Notes under the pieces: model-generated
What the model saw: the letters and a program-made list of their open reading frames with translations, nothing else
The model's database searches: none
What the model was told of the DNA's origin: nothing
Translations under genes and position numbers: made by a program
Assembly (NCBI RefSeq): GCF_031195445.1
Contig: NZ_CP133480.1
Coordinates: 3,712,501-3,776,500 of the forward strand
DNA from: Acuticoccus sp. MNP-M23
GTDB taxonomy: Bacteria > Pseudomonadota > Alphaproteobacteria > Rhizobiales > Amorphaceae
Length of the DNA: 64,000 nucleotides
Direction: 5' to 3'
In this document: positions 1-8,936 of the stretch, piece after piece
Layout of the letters: every line of letters begins with the position of its first letter
Numbering within the stretch: the stretch's first letter is position 1

Positions 1-1206
1 GAGCAATTGCGGTGCACGGGTTTCAAGGTCGGCGCGGGCCTGTTCCATGGCAGGCTTGACCTGATCTGCCACCACCGAGAACGATGGTTTGGGCGTTTCG
101 CGCGGTGGCGCCGTGTCTGCGACAGGGTTTCGCGTCCACAAATGGGCGTCGACGCTGGCCGGGCGGCGCACCGGCGCAAAATGGGTCTCGCGCCGCGTTA
201 TTGTCAACGCGTCCGTTGACGGGCCGATCACCGGTTTTTCCGCAGTGCCAGCGTGACTGGCGACGCCGCGGCGGAGAGGCTGCACAGGCTCGCGCAACCC
301 ATCGCGCCGGGTCGGCGCCACCCCATCGTCCGTACGGTCGCCTTCCGTCGGTAATGTGCTCTGACGGTCTGCCTGCACCTCCCGCATCGCGGCACGGGGC
401 AGGGGCTGCGGTTTCGGCGCTACTGCGGCAGGCGCCGCCGGTGCGGCCGGTGCGGGCTGTGAAAAGGCTCCAAGAGGTGCCGCAACGGCGGTCGCGGGAG
501 CTTGCCCTGGGGCGTTGCTGGCCGGGGCGGCAGCGACTTGCCCGTCTGATGCCTCAGGCCGGGACGTGCCCGGCGCGTCCGGCGTTGCCGTGAGATAGCG
601 GGCAAGGCGCTGGAGGAGGGCATCTCCCGGTTCATCCCGGGGTGCGGTCGATGGCGTTGCCAGAGGCAGGGGCTCTGCCGACACCGCCTGCGCCAACCGT
701 GCCGGGGCAGCCGCGCGCCGCGGCGCAGCCTCTTCACCGGGTGCGTCCTCAATGGCAGCACCCCGAACCGGGCTGACAACGGGTTCACCCAAGCCGTCGC
801 TGGGGGGCGAAACGGTGAGCGGTTTGGCCTCCGCCGCGCTTGCCGGCGGGATCGTTCCGTAGAGCGGCCGTGCGGCATCGGCCACGGAGGAAGCGCCCGC
901 ACGTGCGTGCTGTTCTGCTGGCAACTGGCGGCTGAGAATGACCTTACGCTCTGGCGCATCGGAGGCTGCGGACTCGGGGTCCGCCCCAGGTTCGGCCGCC
1001 GTCGTTCCGAGGTCCGGCGCAGCAACGGCTGTCGACGCCATCAACAGGCGGGGCTGGCGCGGTGGTGCTTGCTCGCTGTTCGCCTCGCCGGCGGTTGCGG
1101 CGAGCACGGCCGCAAACTCCGGCGAAACCGGCGGGACCGCACCTCGCGGCGTGCCCGGCAGCCTCCCGAGCAGAAACTGGAGCGTTGCGTTTGGCGTCAT
1201 GCTCAT
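1..1206 (-). CDS. fliK: Flagellar hook-length control protein FliK/MotD (3' truncated by window edge)
   Basis: The frame opens at ATG 1206, overlaps the motC stop by 4 bases (ATGA) and stays open to the left edge, giving 402 codons without the C-terminal end. The first ~330 residues are Ala/Pro-rich and look disordered, which is usual for the ruler part of FliK. Near the edge comes a segment reading RRETHFAPVRRP, the motif that opens the conserved FliK C-terminal domain (T3S4 substrate-specificity switch) in alphaproteobacteria. In rhizobia the gene after motB-motC was called motD and later recognised as fliK, which fits this position. The protein would control hook length and switch the export apparatus to late substrates. 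The C-terminal domain itself lies mostly outside the window, so the call rests on position and this motif. Confidence 0.82.
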   Translation of the reverse strand, partial: MSMTPNATLQFLLGRLPGTPRGAVPPVSPEFAAVLAATAGEANSEQAPPRQPRLLMASTAVAAPDLGTTAAEPGADPESAASDAPERKVILSRQLPAEQHARAGASSVADAARPLYGTIPPASAAEAKPLTVSPPSDGLGEPVVSPVRGAAIEDAPGEEAAPRRAAAPARLAQAVSAEPLPLATPSTAPRDEPGDALLQRLARYLTATPDAPGTSRPEASDGQVAAAPASNAPGQAPATAVAAPLGAFSQPAPAAPAAPAAVAPKPQPLPRAAMREVQADRQSTLPTEGDRTDDGVAPTRRDGLREPVQPLRRGVASHAGTAEKPVIGPSTDALTITRRETHFAPVRRPASVDAHLWTRNPVADTAPPRETPKPSFSVVADQVKPAMEQARADLETRAPQLL

Positions 1207-4200
1207 TCGCTTGTCCTCAGAAGTTCGTCAATATTTGCAAGCATGTCTCTGGCGCGGCCTTCCAGAGCGGTGGGCTCGTCGGCCTCGGCTGGTTCGCTGC
1301 CCGCGCCAGCCAGCTCTTGGTTCTGGCTCGCGCTGGCAAAGGGTGCGGTGAGGGCACCGGCCGGTATGATCGAGTCGGGAACCGGCAACGTCTCTGCGGC
1401 CACGGCCGGAACAACGGATGCAACATCAACCGTGGCCGAATCGCCCGGAGCGCTCGGATCAGGGGCTGACGCGTCCGCTGCGCGCGGGATATTGATCACC
1501 GAACGGCCAAGGCTGATTGCGGCACGCCGCAGCGCCACGTCCGCATCTTCAAGATTATCGACCGGAATGGCTTCCAGAACGTCGAGTGCATCCTGTGTCT
1601 TTTCGTGGTTCACGACGTCGGCGGCAGCTGCATAAAGTCGGCCCCGGGTGAGCGCCAGCGAACCGTCCGGAGCGCCCTGCATTGCGATCCGTGCAGCAGC
1701 CGTTCCGGCGGTGCTCTTGCCGTGCTCGACCGCCGTGCGGGACAGTTCCAGGAACACTTCGCGCCGGCCCGACTCGGTCATCGGTTCGAGGATTATCTGA
1801 AGCTCGTCGAATGCGCCCGGTTGGTCGAGCATTGTCATTCTGGTGAGCGCAGACGTGAAACGTTTGCGGAAGTTGCCGGCGTAAATGGACCCCCGAAACT
1901 TGCGCATGTAGCGGTCGGTGCTGTCTGCGAACCGTTTGTGGTCGTCCTGCTCGGCTGCAATCAGGATGGTGCGGCGGAGCGCTGCCTCTTCCACCAGCGT
2001 GGCGGGGGCAGCAAGGCGGGCCTGGTCAAGGTGCACCAAGGCACGGTCCGGATCCTCGTCCACGGCAAGAGCGGCCAGGGCAAGCTCCAGCGGACCGATG
2101 AGCGTCGCGGGGACAGCGGCGCGGTCTACCTCGCCGAAATGGCGCTCGGCATCGCCTTCGCGCCCTTCCATGAAAGCCAGCGCACCGGCGACAAGCTTGT
2201 CATAGGGCGGCGCGAAGATGCCCCGGTCGTACGCGGCACGCACTTCGGAGGGGATCCCCCCGGTCAAGGCGTAGGCCGTGAGCGATCGCGCGATGAACGG
2301 ATCGCGGAAATCATCGTCCGCAACCGCCTTGAGCGCTTCGGAAACCCGCTGCCCGATGATGCGTTGTGCTGCCAGCGCTGAGCTCGACCCTAGGGCAATG
2401 TCGTCCTGCAGGGCGCTCATCGTGCGCATGAGGCGGGGCATGGGCCGGAGCCTTGGTGGCTCGGTGAAATCGACGTTGGCGGGCTGGATTGCGGGCACCG
2501 CCTCGCCATCTTCATCGTCGCCGCCGTGCCCGTCGGATTTGGCGTGCGCATCCCCCCCATGGTCATCTGACTTGGCGTGCGCTTCGCCTTCATCACCGTG
2601 GGGTTCTGATGCGCCGTCAGCGTCCGGCTCGCCGTGCGTCTCTGTCTCGGCGTGCGTCTCTGCCTCGGCCTGGGTATCCGCTTCGGCCTCAGCCTCAGCC
2701 TCAGCCTCAGCCTCTGTGGCATTCGGGACGTCTGAAGCCGACCGCGCGATTGCGGTGGCTTCCGTGTCAGGCCCGGTGGGCATTTCAGCTTCCGCTGGGG
2801 CGCTCGTATCGGCGGTGGCGGCGTCAACCGGCGCAGCCGTATGATCGTCTGCGCCATGGTCGGCCTCGGGCACGTCAATCGGCCCAGTTGGCTTTTCCGC
2901 CTCGGTTTCAGCCTCCGGTATGCCAGTGCCGCCTTCGGTATTGGCGAGCTGGCCGCCGGCTGCGGCGTCTTCCGGTTCAGCGGCAGGCTCGGTGTCGTCT
3001 GCCGGGACGGGATCTTCGCCGCTCACGATCTCGGTGGGGACCGGTTCCGGCACCTGCGCGGCCACCTCAACCTCGGGGGCGCTTTCGGCGTTGTCTCGGT
3101 CGTCAGATTCAGCGGCAGCGGCAGGCTCGGGCGCAACGCTGTCCGTGTTGGCGGGCTTGGCCTCAAGGTCCGGCTTTGCCCTGGGCGTCACGGTTGCAGG
3201 GGGCGGCGGCTTCTTGGTCAGCGATGCTGCGGCCACCAGCACGGGCGGCCGGCGGGGGCCGACAAGATCGGTCACCTCAGCATCATCGGGCGCAGTGATG
3301 CCGTCGTATGGGAGGATCGAGCGAAGTGCGCTTTGCACCTCTTCCACACTTTCGGTCTGGGTGGGTGCAGCGGCACGGGCTGTGCCGACAAAAGGAACCG
3401 TCAGCGCGCCGCCGACAGCATTCCATGCCGAAATTGTGTTTTGCGGTTCGGGTGTCGCTGCGGCCGTACGCACATAAGTGGGTGGATGCGGACCAGTCGA
3501 TGAGGCCGTCAACGCCGGGGTAGGCGGCGCCGCTTCTGTCTGCGCAAGTTGCGGATCATCGGCCACAGGCTTGCTGAATGCACCGGGGTGTGGAGACGCA
3601 GTAACCTCGTCGTCCAGCCGCATTGTTACGATCGGCTCGCGGACGGCGGTGATTTCGGCTGCTGCGCCGCGATCCGCATCACCGGGCTTCGCATCTGTAT
3701 CGGCCGGGGGTGTAACAGGGGCCGGTTCCGAAAGCGCGCTGGTCGCCGTAGCCGGGAGCGAGGTGGGCTCGTCCGGCAAGACCCCGTGCCCGCCAAGGAG
3801 CATTGGCGGACGCCTATCCTCAGCTATGGGCGGGGTGAGCTTGGCAGCGTCCGGACCCGAAGTCTGCGCGGCGGCCACAATTACGGGCTCCGGCGTTTCG
3901 GGGTGCGGGCTTTTCCGCAGTGTGATGCGCGCTGCCGTGGGGGTGGTCATTGCATCTGGCTTGCCGTCCGCGGCGCGCGCTGCAGCGCGGGGCGAGGCTA
4001 CAGGGAGAGGCGCCACGATTTCGGCGGGCTCCGCTCTTTCGGGCGGCCGGGGGGCGGGTGCCATGGCGATGGGAGCGCTGGCAGACTTTGGTTGCACAGT
4101 CTGCTCCGCCACCGCGTCGTCTGATGGGGGTGCGCTTGCCGACACACCGGCTTGGTCTTCGCTGATGCCTTGCGCGGCAGTCTCCACGGTGCCGTCAGCA

Positions 4201-4622
4201 TTGCTCGGGGTGGCGGCAGCGGGTGGCTGCTCGGTGTCCAAAGGAGGGCGTGGACGAGGGCGCGCGGGCGGGGTGGGGGCTGGAGCCGGTTGCGTCGCCG
4301 CGCGGGCGGCGGGAACGGCGGAGACTGCGCGTACGGACGGCAGGGGCGCCGCCGGCTCGACGAAGGCAAGAACGCTCGTCCTGTCCGCGTTCGCTGCCTC
4401 AGTTCCGTGCGTGGGGATGATCTCCATCTGTCCGCTTTGGGTGAAGCCCAGCAAGCGGCGCACGCTCAACATGAGCTCATCAGCGGTGTCAGCCCGGGCG
4501 CTGGCGGTCGCCGGCGATGTCGGGTCAAACGCCAATGCGGTCTGTGCAGGCGCAGCGAGCAGCGCTGCCGCCAGCACGGGTCTGGCGACGCTGTACGCCA
4601 GTCTCTCCTTGCGCCGGGTCAC
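1203..4622 (-). CDS. motC: Periplasmic motility protein MotC, greatly expanded
   Basis: 1139 aa with an N-terminal signal peptide (hydrophobic core LAAALLAAPAQTALA), so it is exported to the periplasm. MotC works with MotB in the rhizobial stator. The C-terminal ~430 residues form an alpha-helical region that matches the usual whole length of MotC. Residues ~40-700 are Pro/Ala/Glu-rich and apparently disordered. Around residues 640-700 there is an acidic, His-rich stretch with a repeated HAKSD-x-HGGD unit just after an EA dipeptide run. Its ATG lies 4 bases inside motB and its stop overlaps fliK, so it is translationally coupled in a fliF-fliH-motB-motC-fliK operon. The identity comes mainly from gene order and the C-terminal part; the N-terminal extension is unusual. 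Confidence 0.8.
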   Translation of the reverse strand: MTRRKERLAYSVARPVLAAALLAAPAQTALAFDPTSPATASARADTADELMLSVRRLLGFTQSGQMEIIPTHGTEAANADRTSVLAFVEPAAPLPSVRAVSAVPAARAATQPAPAPTPPARPRPRPPLDTEQPPAAATPSNADGTVETAAQGISEDQAGVSASAPPSDDAVAEQTVQPKSASAPIAMAPAPRPPERAEPAEIVAPLPVASPRAAARAADGKPDAMTTPTAARITLRKSPHPETPEPVIVAAAQTSGPDAAKLTPPIAEDRRPPMLLGGHGVLPDEPTSLPATATSALSEPAPVTPPADTDAKPGDADRGAAAEITAVREPIVTMRLDDEVTASPHPGAFSKPVADDPQLAQTEAAPPTPALTASSTGPHPPTYVRTAAATPEPQNTISAWNAVGGALTVPFVGTARAAAPTQTESVEEVQSALRSILPYDGITAPDDAEVTDLVGPRRPPVLVAAASLTKKPPPPATVTPRAKPDLEAKPANTDSVAPEPAAAAESDDRDNAESAPEVEVAAQVPEPVPTEIVSGEDPVPADDTEPAAEPEDAAAGGQLANTEGGTGIPEAETEAEKPTGPIDVPEADHGADDHTAAPVDAATADTSAPAEAEMPTGPDTEATAIARSASDVPNATEAEAEAEAEAEADTQAEAETHAETETHGEPDADGASEPHGDEGEAHAKSDDHGGDAHAKSDGHGGDDEDGEAVPAIQPANVDFTEPPRLRPMPRLMRTMSALQDDIALGSSSALAAQRIIGQRVSEALKAVADDDFRDPFIARSLTAYALTGGIPSEVRAAYDRGIFAPPYDKLVAGALAFMEGREGDAERHFGEVDRAAVPATLIGPLELALAALAVDEDPDRALVHLDQARLAAPATLVEEAALRRTILIAAEQDDHKRFADSTDRYMRKFRGSIYAGNFRKRFTSALTRMTMLDQPGAFDELQIILEPMTESGRREVFLELSRTAVEHGKSTAGTAAARIAMQGAPDGSLALTRGRLYAAAADVVNHEKTQDALDVLEAIPVDNLEDADVALRRAAISLGRSVINIPRAADASAPDPSAPGDSATVDVASVVPAVAAETLPVPDSIIPAGALTAPFASASQNQELAGAGSEPAEADEPTALEGRARDMLANIDELLRTSE
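2687..2714. repeat. Tandem cctcag hexamer inside motC
   Basis: Four perfect cctcag units plus a partial fifth, encoding the Glu-Ala dipeptide run of MotC on the minus strand. Its 6 bp period keeps the frame, so unit gain or loss by slippage would change length without breaking the gene. Confidence 0.85.
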
Positions 4623-6070
4623 TGGATGCCCTCCGACGGTTCGTACAGAATTTCGATACGGCGGTTCTCGTCGGACAACGGGTCATCAGGCCGCGCCGGT
4701 TCGCGGTCCGCGAGCCCTTCGACGCGGGCAAAACGCTGCTCCGGCACGCCGCCATCCACCAGCGCGTTTTTTGTGGCGTGGGCACGCTGGAACGACAGCG
4801 TCCAGTTGTCGGACGTGCCGCCGCGAAAGGGGCGTGCATCGGTGTGGCCGCGCACAACGATCGTGCCGTCTCTGGCTGCCAGCACATTGCCGACGCGTTG
4901 GAAAAGGCCGGTGGCCTCCAGCGTCGGATCCGAGGAGCCGATCGGGAACATCGAGAATGCATTCCCGTCGGTGAGGGAGATCAGCACCGCGCGCGCCCCG
5001 GCTGTGACGGAAATGTCGGCATCCACATCGGACAGCGCCTTCTGGATTGCCTGGCGGGCCTGTTCTGCGGCGGACTGTGTCGCTGTTTGCGTGCGACCCG
5101 CAACGTTCTCCCGTGCGGTGTCTTGCGAGACGCCGCCCATGGCCTGGGCTTCGGCCAGGATCGCTTCCGCCAGCGAAGAACGCGGCCCGGCGCCCCCGAT
5201 TGCAGCTGCTTGCTCTGCCTGCGCCGTTGGCGCCGCGCTGTCTGCGGGCGCTTGCGATGAATTGGCCTTGGTGGCGGCGGGTTGTGTGATGGCGACCATC
5301 GCCTCGGCAGCGCGCCGTGCGGCAGCTTCCGTGCCGCCGGCGCCATCTTCTGCAGACGCATACGCACCGGGACCGGGTTCGGCTTCTTCGCCGCGCGGTG
5401 TTGCGTCTCCGGCATCGACGATGGCGCCCTCCGGCGGTGCATCGGCCGAGCCCGAGCGGCCGGGCCGCAGGGTCTGCGACGGTCTGCTCTGGACGGTCTG
5501 CCAATAGGCCGGGTCGAAGGGGTCGCGCGCGTTGTCGGTCTGCGCTGTAGCGCCTTCGGTGCCGAGCGTGGAATCCGGTGTGTCCACCGAGGTCGGCTGC
5601 TCCGGATCGATATCGGAGGCCGCAGAAGCGAGCGCGGCATAGGGATCGTTGAAGGCCGCGTTGTCGGTCTCCTCCAGACGGCCGGCCGACGCCATGGTGC
5701 GATCGTTGCCTTCCTCAACGTTGCCGCCGCCGTCGGCACTGCCCTTTTCGCCAGGCGTGGCGGAGCCCATCGGCCGGTTGCCGGAGGGCTGGCCATCCTC
5801 TTCCGCGGTGTCGGGCGGGGTCGCGTCGTCGGTGGGGTCCATGATCCCGCGCGCGCTGGTGGGCGCTGCCATCAGATTCATCGGGTTGAAGTAGTTCGCA
5901 ATGGACTTCTTGATTTCTTCATCCGTCGCGTTCACCAGCCACATGATCAGAAAGAACGCCATCATCGCCGTCATGAAGTCGGCGTGTGCGACCTTCCACG
6001 CGCCGCCCTTCTTCGCCGCAGCTTCTTCATCCGGTCGGCGAATTACGATGATTTCGTCATTTCGTGACAT
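4619..6070 (-). CDS. motB: Flagellar stator protein MotB
   Basis: 483 aa. The N terminus is a short cytoplasmic tail, then one transmembrane helix with the stator signature FMTAMMAFFLIMWLV, which contains the proton-binding Asp preceding FMTAMM. Residues ~70-340 are a low-complexity periplasmic linker. The C-terminal ~130 residues are an OmpA/peptidoglycan-binding domain (GHTDARPF, NWTLSFQRA, NRRIEILYEP). It anchors the stator to peptidoglycan and forms the ion channel with MotA, encoded at 21764-22645. It overlaps the upstream fliH-like gene by 14 bases and motC by 4. The linker is longer than in enteric MotB but similar to rhizobial forms. Confidence 0.95.
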   Translation of the reverse strand: MSRNDEIIVIRRPDEEAAAKKGGAWKVAHADFMTAMMAFFLIMWLVNATDEEIKKSIANYFNPMNLMAAPTSARGIMDPTDDATPPDTAEEDGQPSGNRPMGSATPGEKGSADGGGNVEEGNDRTMASAGRLEETDNAAFNDPYAALASAASDIDPEQPTSVDTPDSTLGTEGATAQTDNARDPFDPAYWQTVQSRPSQTLRPGRSGSADAPPEGAIVDAGDATPRGEEAEPGPGAYASAEDGAGGTEAAARRAAEAMVAITQPAATKANSSQAPADSAAPTAQAEQAAAIGGAGPRSSLAEAILAEAQAMGGVSQDTARENVAGRTQTATQSAAEQARQAIQKALSDVDADISVTAGARAVLISLTDGNAFSMFPIGSSDPTLEATGLFQRVGNVLAARDGTIVVRGHTDARPFRGGTSDNWTLSFQRAHATKNALVDGGVPEQRFARVEGLADREPARPDDPLSDENRRIEILYEPSEGIQ

Positions 6071-6938
6071 TGCGCGGCCCGCTACTGGTGGTCAGGGTGC
6101 CAGCCCACATCCCGATCGTGGTGCGCAACGACGTGTCGTTGATCCGCGCCGTCAGCTCGGCGTCCTCGGATACGACTAGCTGCACGGACGGGCTCTTTCC
6201 CGTCCGCAATCCGTCGAGCGCGTCGATCAGTGGCTGGGGACCTTTAACAACCACAGCTCGCGCCGGGCTTTCCCGAGACAGGAGCGTGTCGATCCTGTCG
6301 CTGAATCGCTCCACCGCCTTGGTGGTCATTTCCTCCTCCAGAACAGGCGCCAGCGCAGCGGCCGCAGCATCGGCAATCCGGTCGTGGAGGGCCTGAATGG
6401 CCTGATCGAGCTGGGTGGACAGGGATGCTGCCACGTCCTCCGCCCAGCGGGTTCGTTCAGCTTCGAGGCGTACCTCGGCGGCGGCTTCCGCGTCCTCGCG
6501 CGCCTTCTCTGCCGCCGCGGCAATTTCCAGCTCCGCCGCAGCGCGCGCTTCCAACCGGGCCTTGTCCACCGCCGAGGCTGCGCCGTCGGCGATATCTGTA
6601 TCGATGGCGGGAATTGCGTTTTTGACAGAACGGGTGGGTGCGCTGCCGGCCCCTCGAGGGGCCGGCATGGGGCCGCGGGAAAGCGCGGCCTCCCCGATGT
6701 TCGGTGCCGGGCTCGCCGGCGCCAGCTCAGGGCGATAGGAAACGGAAGCCGTCCCAGCCTTCTGTGTTGCGGCGGCATGACGATTGCCGCCGACGTCCGG
6801 TTCCTCACGGCGACCGTCCGGCCTTTGCCCCGCACCCAGGACTTTGAGGATTGCTTCGGCTTCGAAGCCTGCCTGGGGCGGTGCACTCTGGGCCTGGCTG
6901 TCGCGCAGCGTCGGCAACGTATCGGCAAAGCTGCGCAT
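6057..6938 (-). CDS. FliH-like flagellar export protein
   Basis: 293 aa from ATG 6938, chosen because GGAAAGGG lies six bases upstream and the fliF stop is at 6940-6942; an in-frame ATG at 6956 would overlap fliF. The first ~110 residues are Pro/Ala-rich. Then comes a long Ala/Glu/Arg coiled coil (AELEIAAAAEKAREDAEAAA) and a compact C-terminal region with KGPQPLIDAL. That layout, and the place between fliF and motB, matches the protein that takes the FliH role in alphaproteobacteria: it holds the FliI ATPase (24432-25790) in check and delivers it to the export gate. Sequence similarity to FliH is weak by eye, so the call is by architecture and context. Confidence 0.6.
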   Translation of the reverse strand: MRSFADTLPTLRDSQAQSAPPQAGFEAEAILKVLGAGQRPDGRREEPDVGGNRHAAATQKAGTASVSYRPELAPASPAPNIGEAALSRGPMPAPRGAGSAPTRSVKNAIPAIDTDIADGAASAVDKARLEARAAAELEIAAAAEKAREDAEAAAEVRLEAERTRWAEDVAASLSTQLDQAIQALHDRIADAAAAALAPVLEEEMTTKAVERFSDRIDTLLSRESPARAVVVKGPQPLIDALDGLRTGKSPSVQLVVSEDAELTARINDTSLRTTIGMWAGTLTTSSGPRNVTK

Positions 6939-6939
6939 G

Positions 6940-8556
6940 CTAGGCCCTTTCCGCATTGAGGAGCCACTGGCGCATCAGATCGGCCGTGCGCTGGGCGTCG
7001 TAGTCGACCACCTGCTCGAGCCGGGTCTGCGGCGTCTTGCCCATCTTGGCCTTCAGACTGTCGATCAGGCTCATTTCGCTATCGGGCGATGCGTCTTTCT
7101 CGTGCTGGCCGTCGCCGGCGGCCTGCGCCAGAAGTTCGGTCATCGGATCCCTGCGCGGCTCGGACGTCAGCGCGCGTATTGCGGGCCGCAGGCCGAACCA
7201 GATCAGCAACACGGCGACGATCAGGACAATGCCGGCGTTGATGATCGTGCCCATCTGGCGGTTGACGGTCGCCAGCCAACCTTCGTCAGGCAGCGCATAG
7301 AGGCTTTCTTCCTCCGGCGCGAACGGGATGGCCGCCACCTCCAGCTGGTCGCCCCGGTCCTGCGAGAAACCGGCTGCCGTCCGCACAAGGTTCTGAATGT
7401 CGGCAAGCTGCGTCTCGACCGGAATTGCGCCGTCGCCCTCGGCGTTCGATGCAAGCCGGCTCTGGTTCACGAGAACCGCGATGGAAAGCCGCTCGATGGC
7501 AAACCCGTCCCGCACCCGCTCCACGTTCTTGGTGGGCACGTTGAAGTTGGTCAGCTCCTCGCGGCGACTTGAATCCTCGCGTGCATCGGCACCGCCCTCA
7601 CCGGGGAGCTCCTCTTGCGGGATGTTCTGCTGGACCGTCACCGGTTCGTCGAGGTTGCGGTTCACCGCGCTTTCTTCCTCGCGCACCGTGCGGCGCGACA
7701 CCGGAACGGCGCCATCGGGATCATAGCTCGTCTCGTTTTCGACAATCCTGTCGATGTTGAGGCGGGACGTGACGCTGACGGTGAAGTTCTGCACCCCCAG
7801 GAAGGGAACGAGGGTCTTGCGGATCTGCTCTTCGAGCGACGCGTTGGTCTCTTTTTGAAGCCGTGACAGGCGGCCGGAGGACTGGTTCTGCGGATCATCG
7901 CCGGATGCCAGCACGGCGCCCCGCGTGTCGAGAACCGTGACCCCGCCAATCTCCATGCCGGGGATCGCGCCAGCCACCAGGTGGCGGATGGCATCTGCCG
8001 ATGCATCGCCCTTCGCACCATCCGAGCGGATGACCACGGAAGCGGAGGCCGGCCGCTGCTGGCGGCGGAACGACCCGCGGTCGCTCATCACCAGATGAAC
8101 CCGTGCGGCGCTGATACCCTGCATCCCCTGGATGGTGCGTGACAGCTCGCCCTCAAGGGCGCGCACCCGCGTCACCTCCTGCATGAAGGAGGTGAGGCCG
8201 AAGGAGCCGATATTGTCGAACAGCTCGTAGCCGGCGTTTGGACTGCTGGGCAGGCCATTTTCCGCAAGGAGCATCCGCGCCGTGGCGGTGTCTGCCGGGT
8301 TGACGAGAAGGGCAGAGCCATCTGCCGCTACATCGTAGGAAATCTGCGCTTCGGACAGGACGCCGCCCATGCGCGTCACGTCCTCACGATCGAGCCCTGT
8401 ATAGAGCACTTCGCGTTGCGGTTTGGCGAGGTAGCTGGCGCCGACGCCGACCACGACAAGCGTCGCGATCGCAATGGCGGCCAGCGCGGTCAGCCGGCGT
8501 GGACCGAGGTCCTTAAGATTTGTGAGCACTCGCTCGACGTGTTCGCGGCCGGTCAT
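6940..8556 (-). CDS. fliF: Flagellar MS-ring protein FliF
   Basis: 538 aa, close to the usual 530-570. A transmembrane helix near residue 25-45 (TALAAIAIATLVVVGVGASYL) is followed by the YscJ-like ring-building motifs (PQREVLYTGLD, LLVNPADTATARMLLAENGLP, GYELFDNIGSFGLTSFMQEV, RALEGELSRTIQGM). A second transmembrane helix lies at ~430-450 and the C-terminal tail binds FliG. FliF forms the ring in the inner membrane that houses the export gate. It starts a minus-strand operon with fliH-like, motB, motC and fliK. ATG 8556 is the first start that keeps the N-terminal helix in its usual place. Confidence 0.97.
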   Translation of the reverse strand: MTGREHVERVLTNLKDLGPRRLTALAAIAIATLVVVGVGASYLAKPQREVLYTGLDREDVTRMGGVLSEAQISYDVAADGSALLVNPADTATARMLLAENGLPSSPNAGYELFDNIGSFGLTSFMQEVTRVRALEGELSRTIQGMQGISAARVHLVMSDRGSFRRQQRPASASVVIRSDGAKGDASADAIRHLVAGAIPGMEIGGVTVLDTRGAVLASGDDPQNQSSGRLSRLQKETNASLEEQIRKTLVPFLGVQNFTVSVTSRLNIDRIVENETSYDPDGAVPVSRRTVREEESAVNRNLDEPVTVQQNIPQEELPGEGGADAREDSSRREELTNFNVPTKNVERVRDGFAIERLSIAVLVNQSRLASNAEGDGAIPVETQLADIQNLVRTAAGFSQDRGDQLEVAAIPFAPEEESLYALPDEGWLATVNRQMGTIINAGIVLIVAVLLIWFGLRPAIRALTSEPRRDPMTELLAQAAGDGQHEKDASPDSEMSLIDSLKAKMGKTPQTRLEQVVDYDAQRTADLMRQWLLNAERA

Positions 8557-8936
8557 CGGCCCTCCTCATGACTGAACGACGATTGTCCAAATGCGGGCAG
8601 CGCACGCGTCATTGGCGCATTCAGTCCCGCGATCCCATATTCGCCGAGCAACCTGTGGCGTGACTTGTCGGGATGGAGGAGGAAGCCAAGTCCCGCGCCG
8701 AAAATTGTGGTTGTGAAACCGCGCATCAAACGCAGAAAACGACCCCGATGCGCGGTCGCGCAGGGTCTGCAAGGAGCTTCAGCGGTTGGGATTGGCGTGC
8801 GAAATTTCGCAAAAATGCAAAGATCCGGCCGGGTCGGACAGACCAACAAGGGCCACGCGTCCGACCGGCGGATATACGCTGAACACTGGCGTCCGAGGGA
8901 GATTTTTGCCCTCGCGAAAGGCGCTTGATTGCGCTG
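8557..8936. other. 380 bp intergenic region before fliF
   Basis: Lies between the end of the first flagellin gene and the fliF start, both on the minus strand, so it should hold the flagellin 3' end and the fliF promoter. A 98-codon minus-strand frame overlaps the fliF start but has no recognisable protein features and I do not call it. No clear terminator with a U tract and no confident sigma-factor boxes were seen. Confidence 0.5.

Noticed and set aside
8553-8849. 98-codon frame upstream of fliF
   Set aside because: Overlaps the fliF start by four bases, but the sequence looks non-coding and no motif was found.
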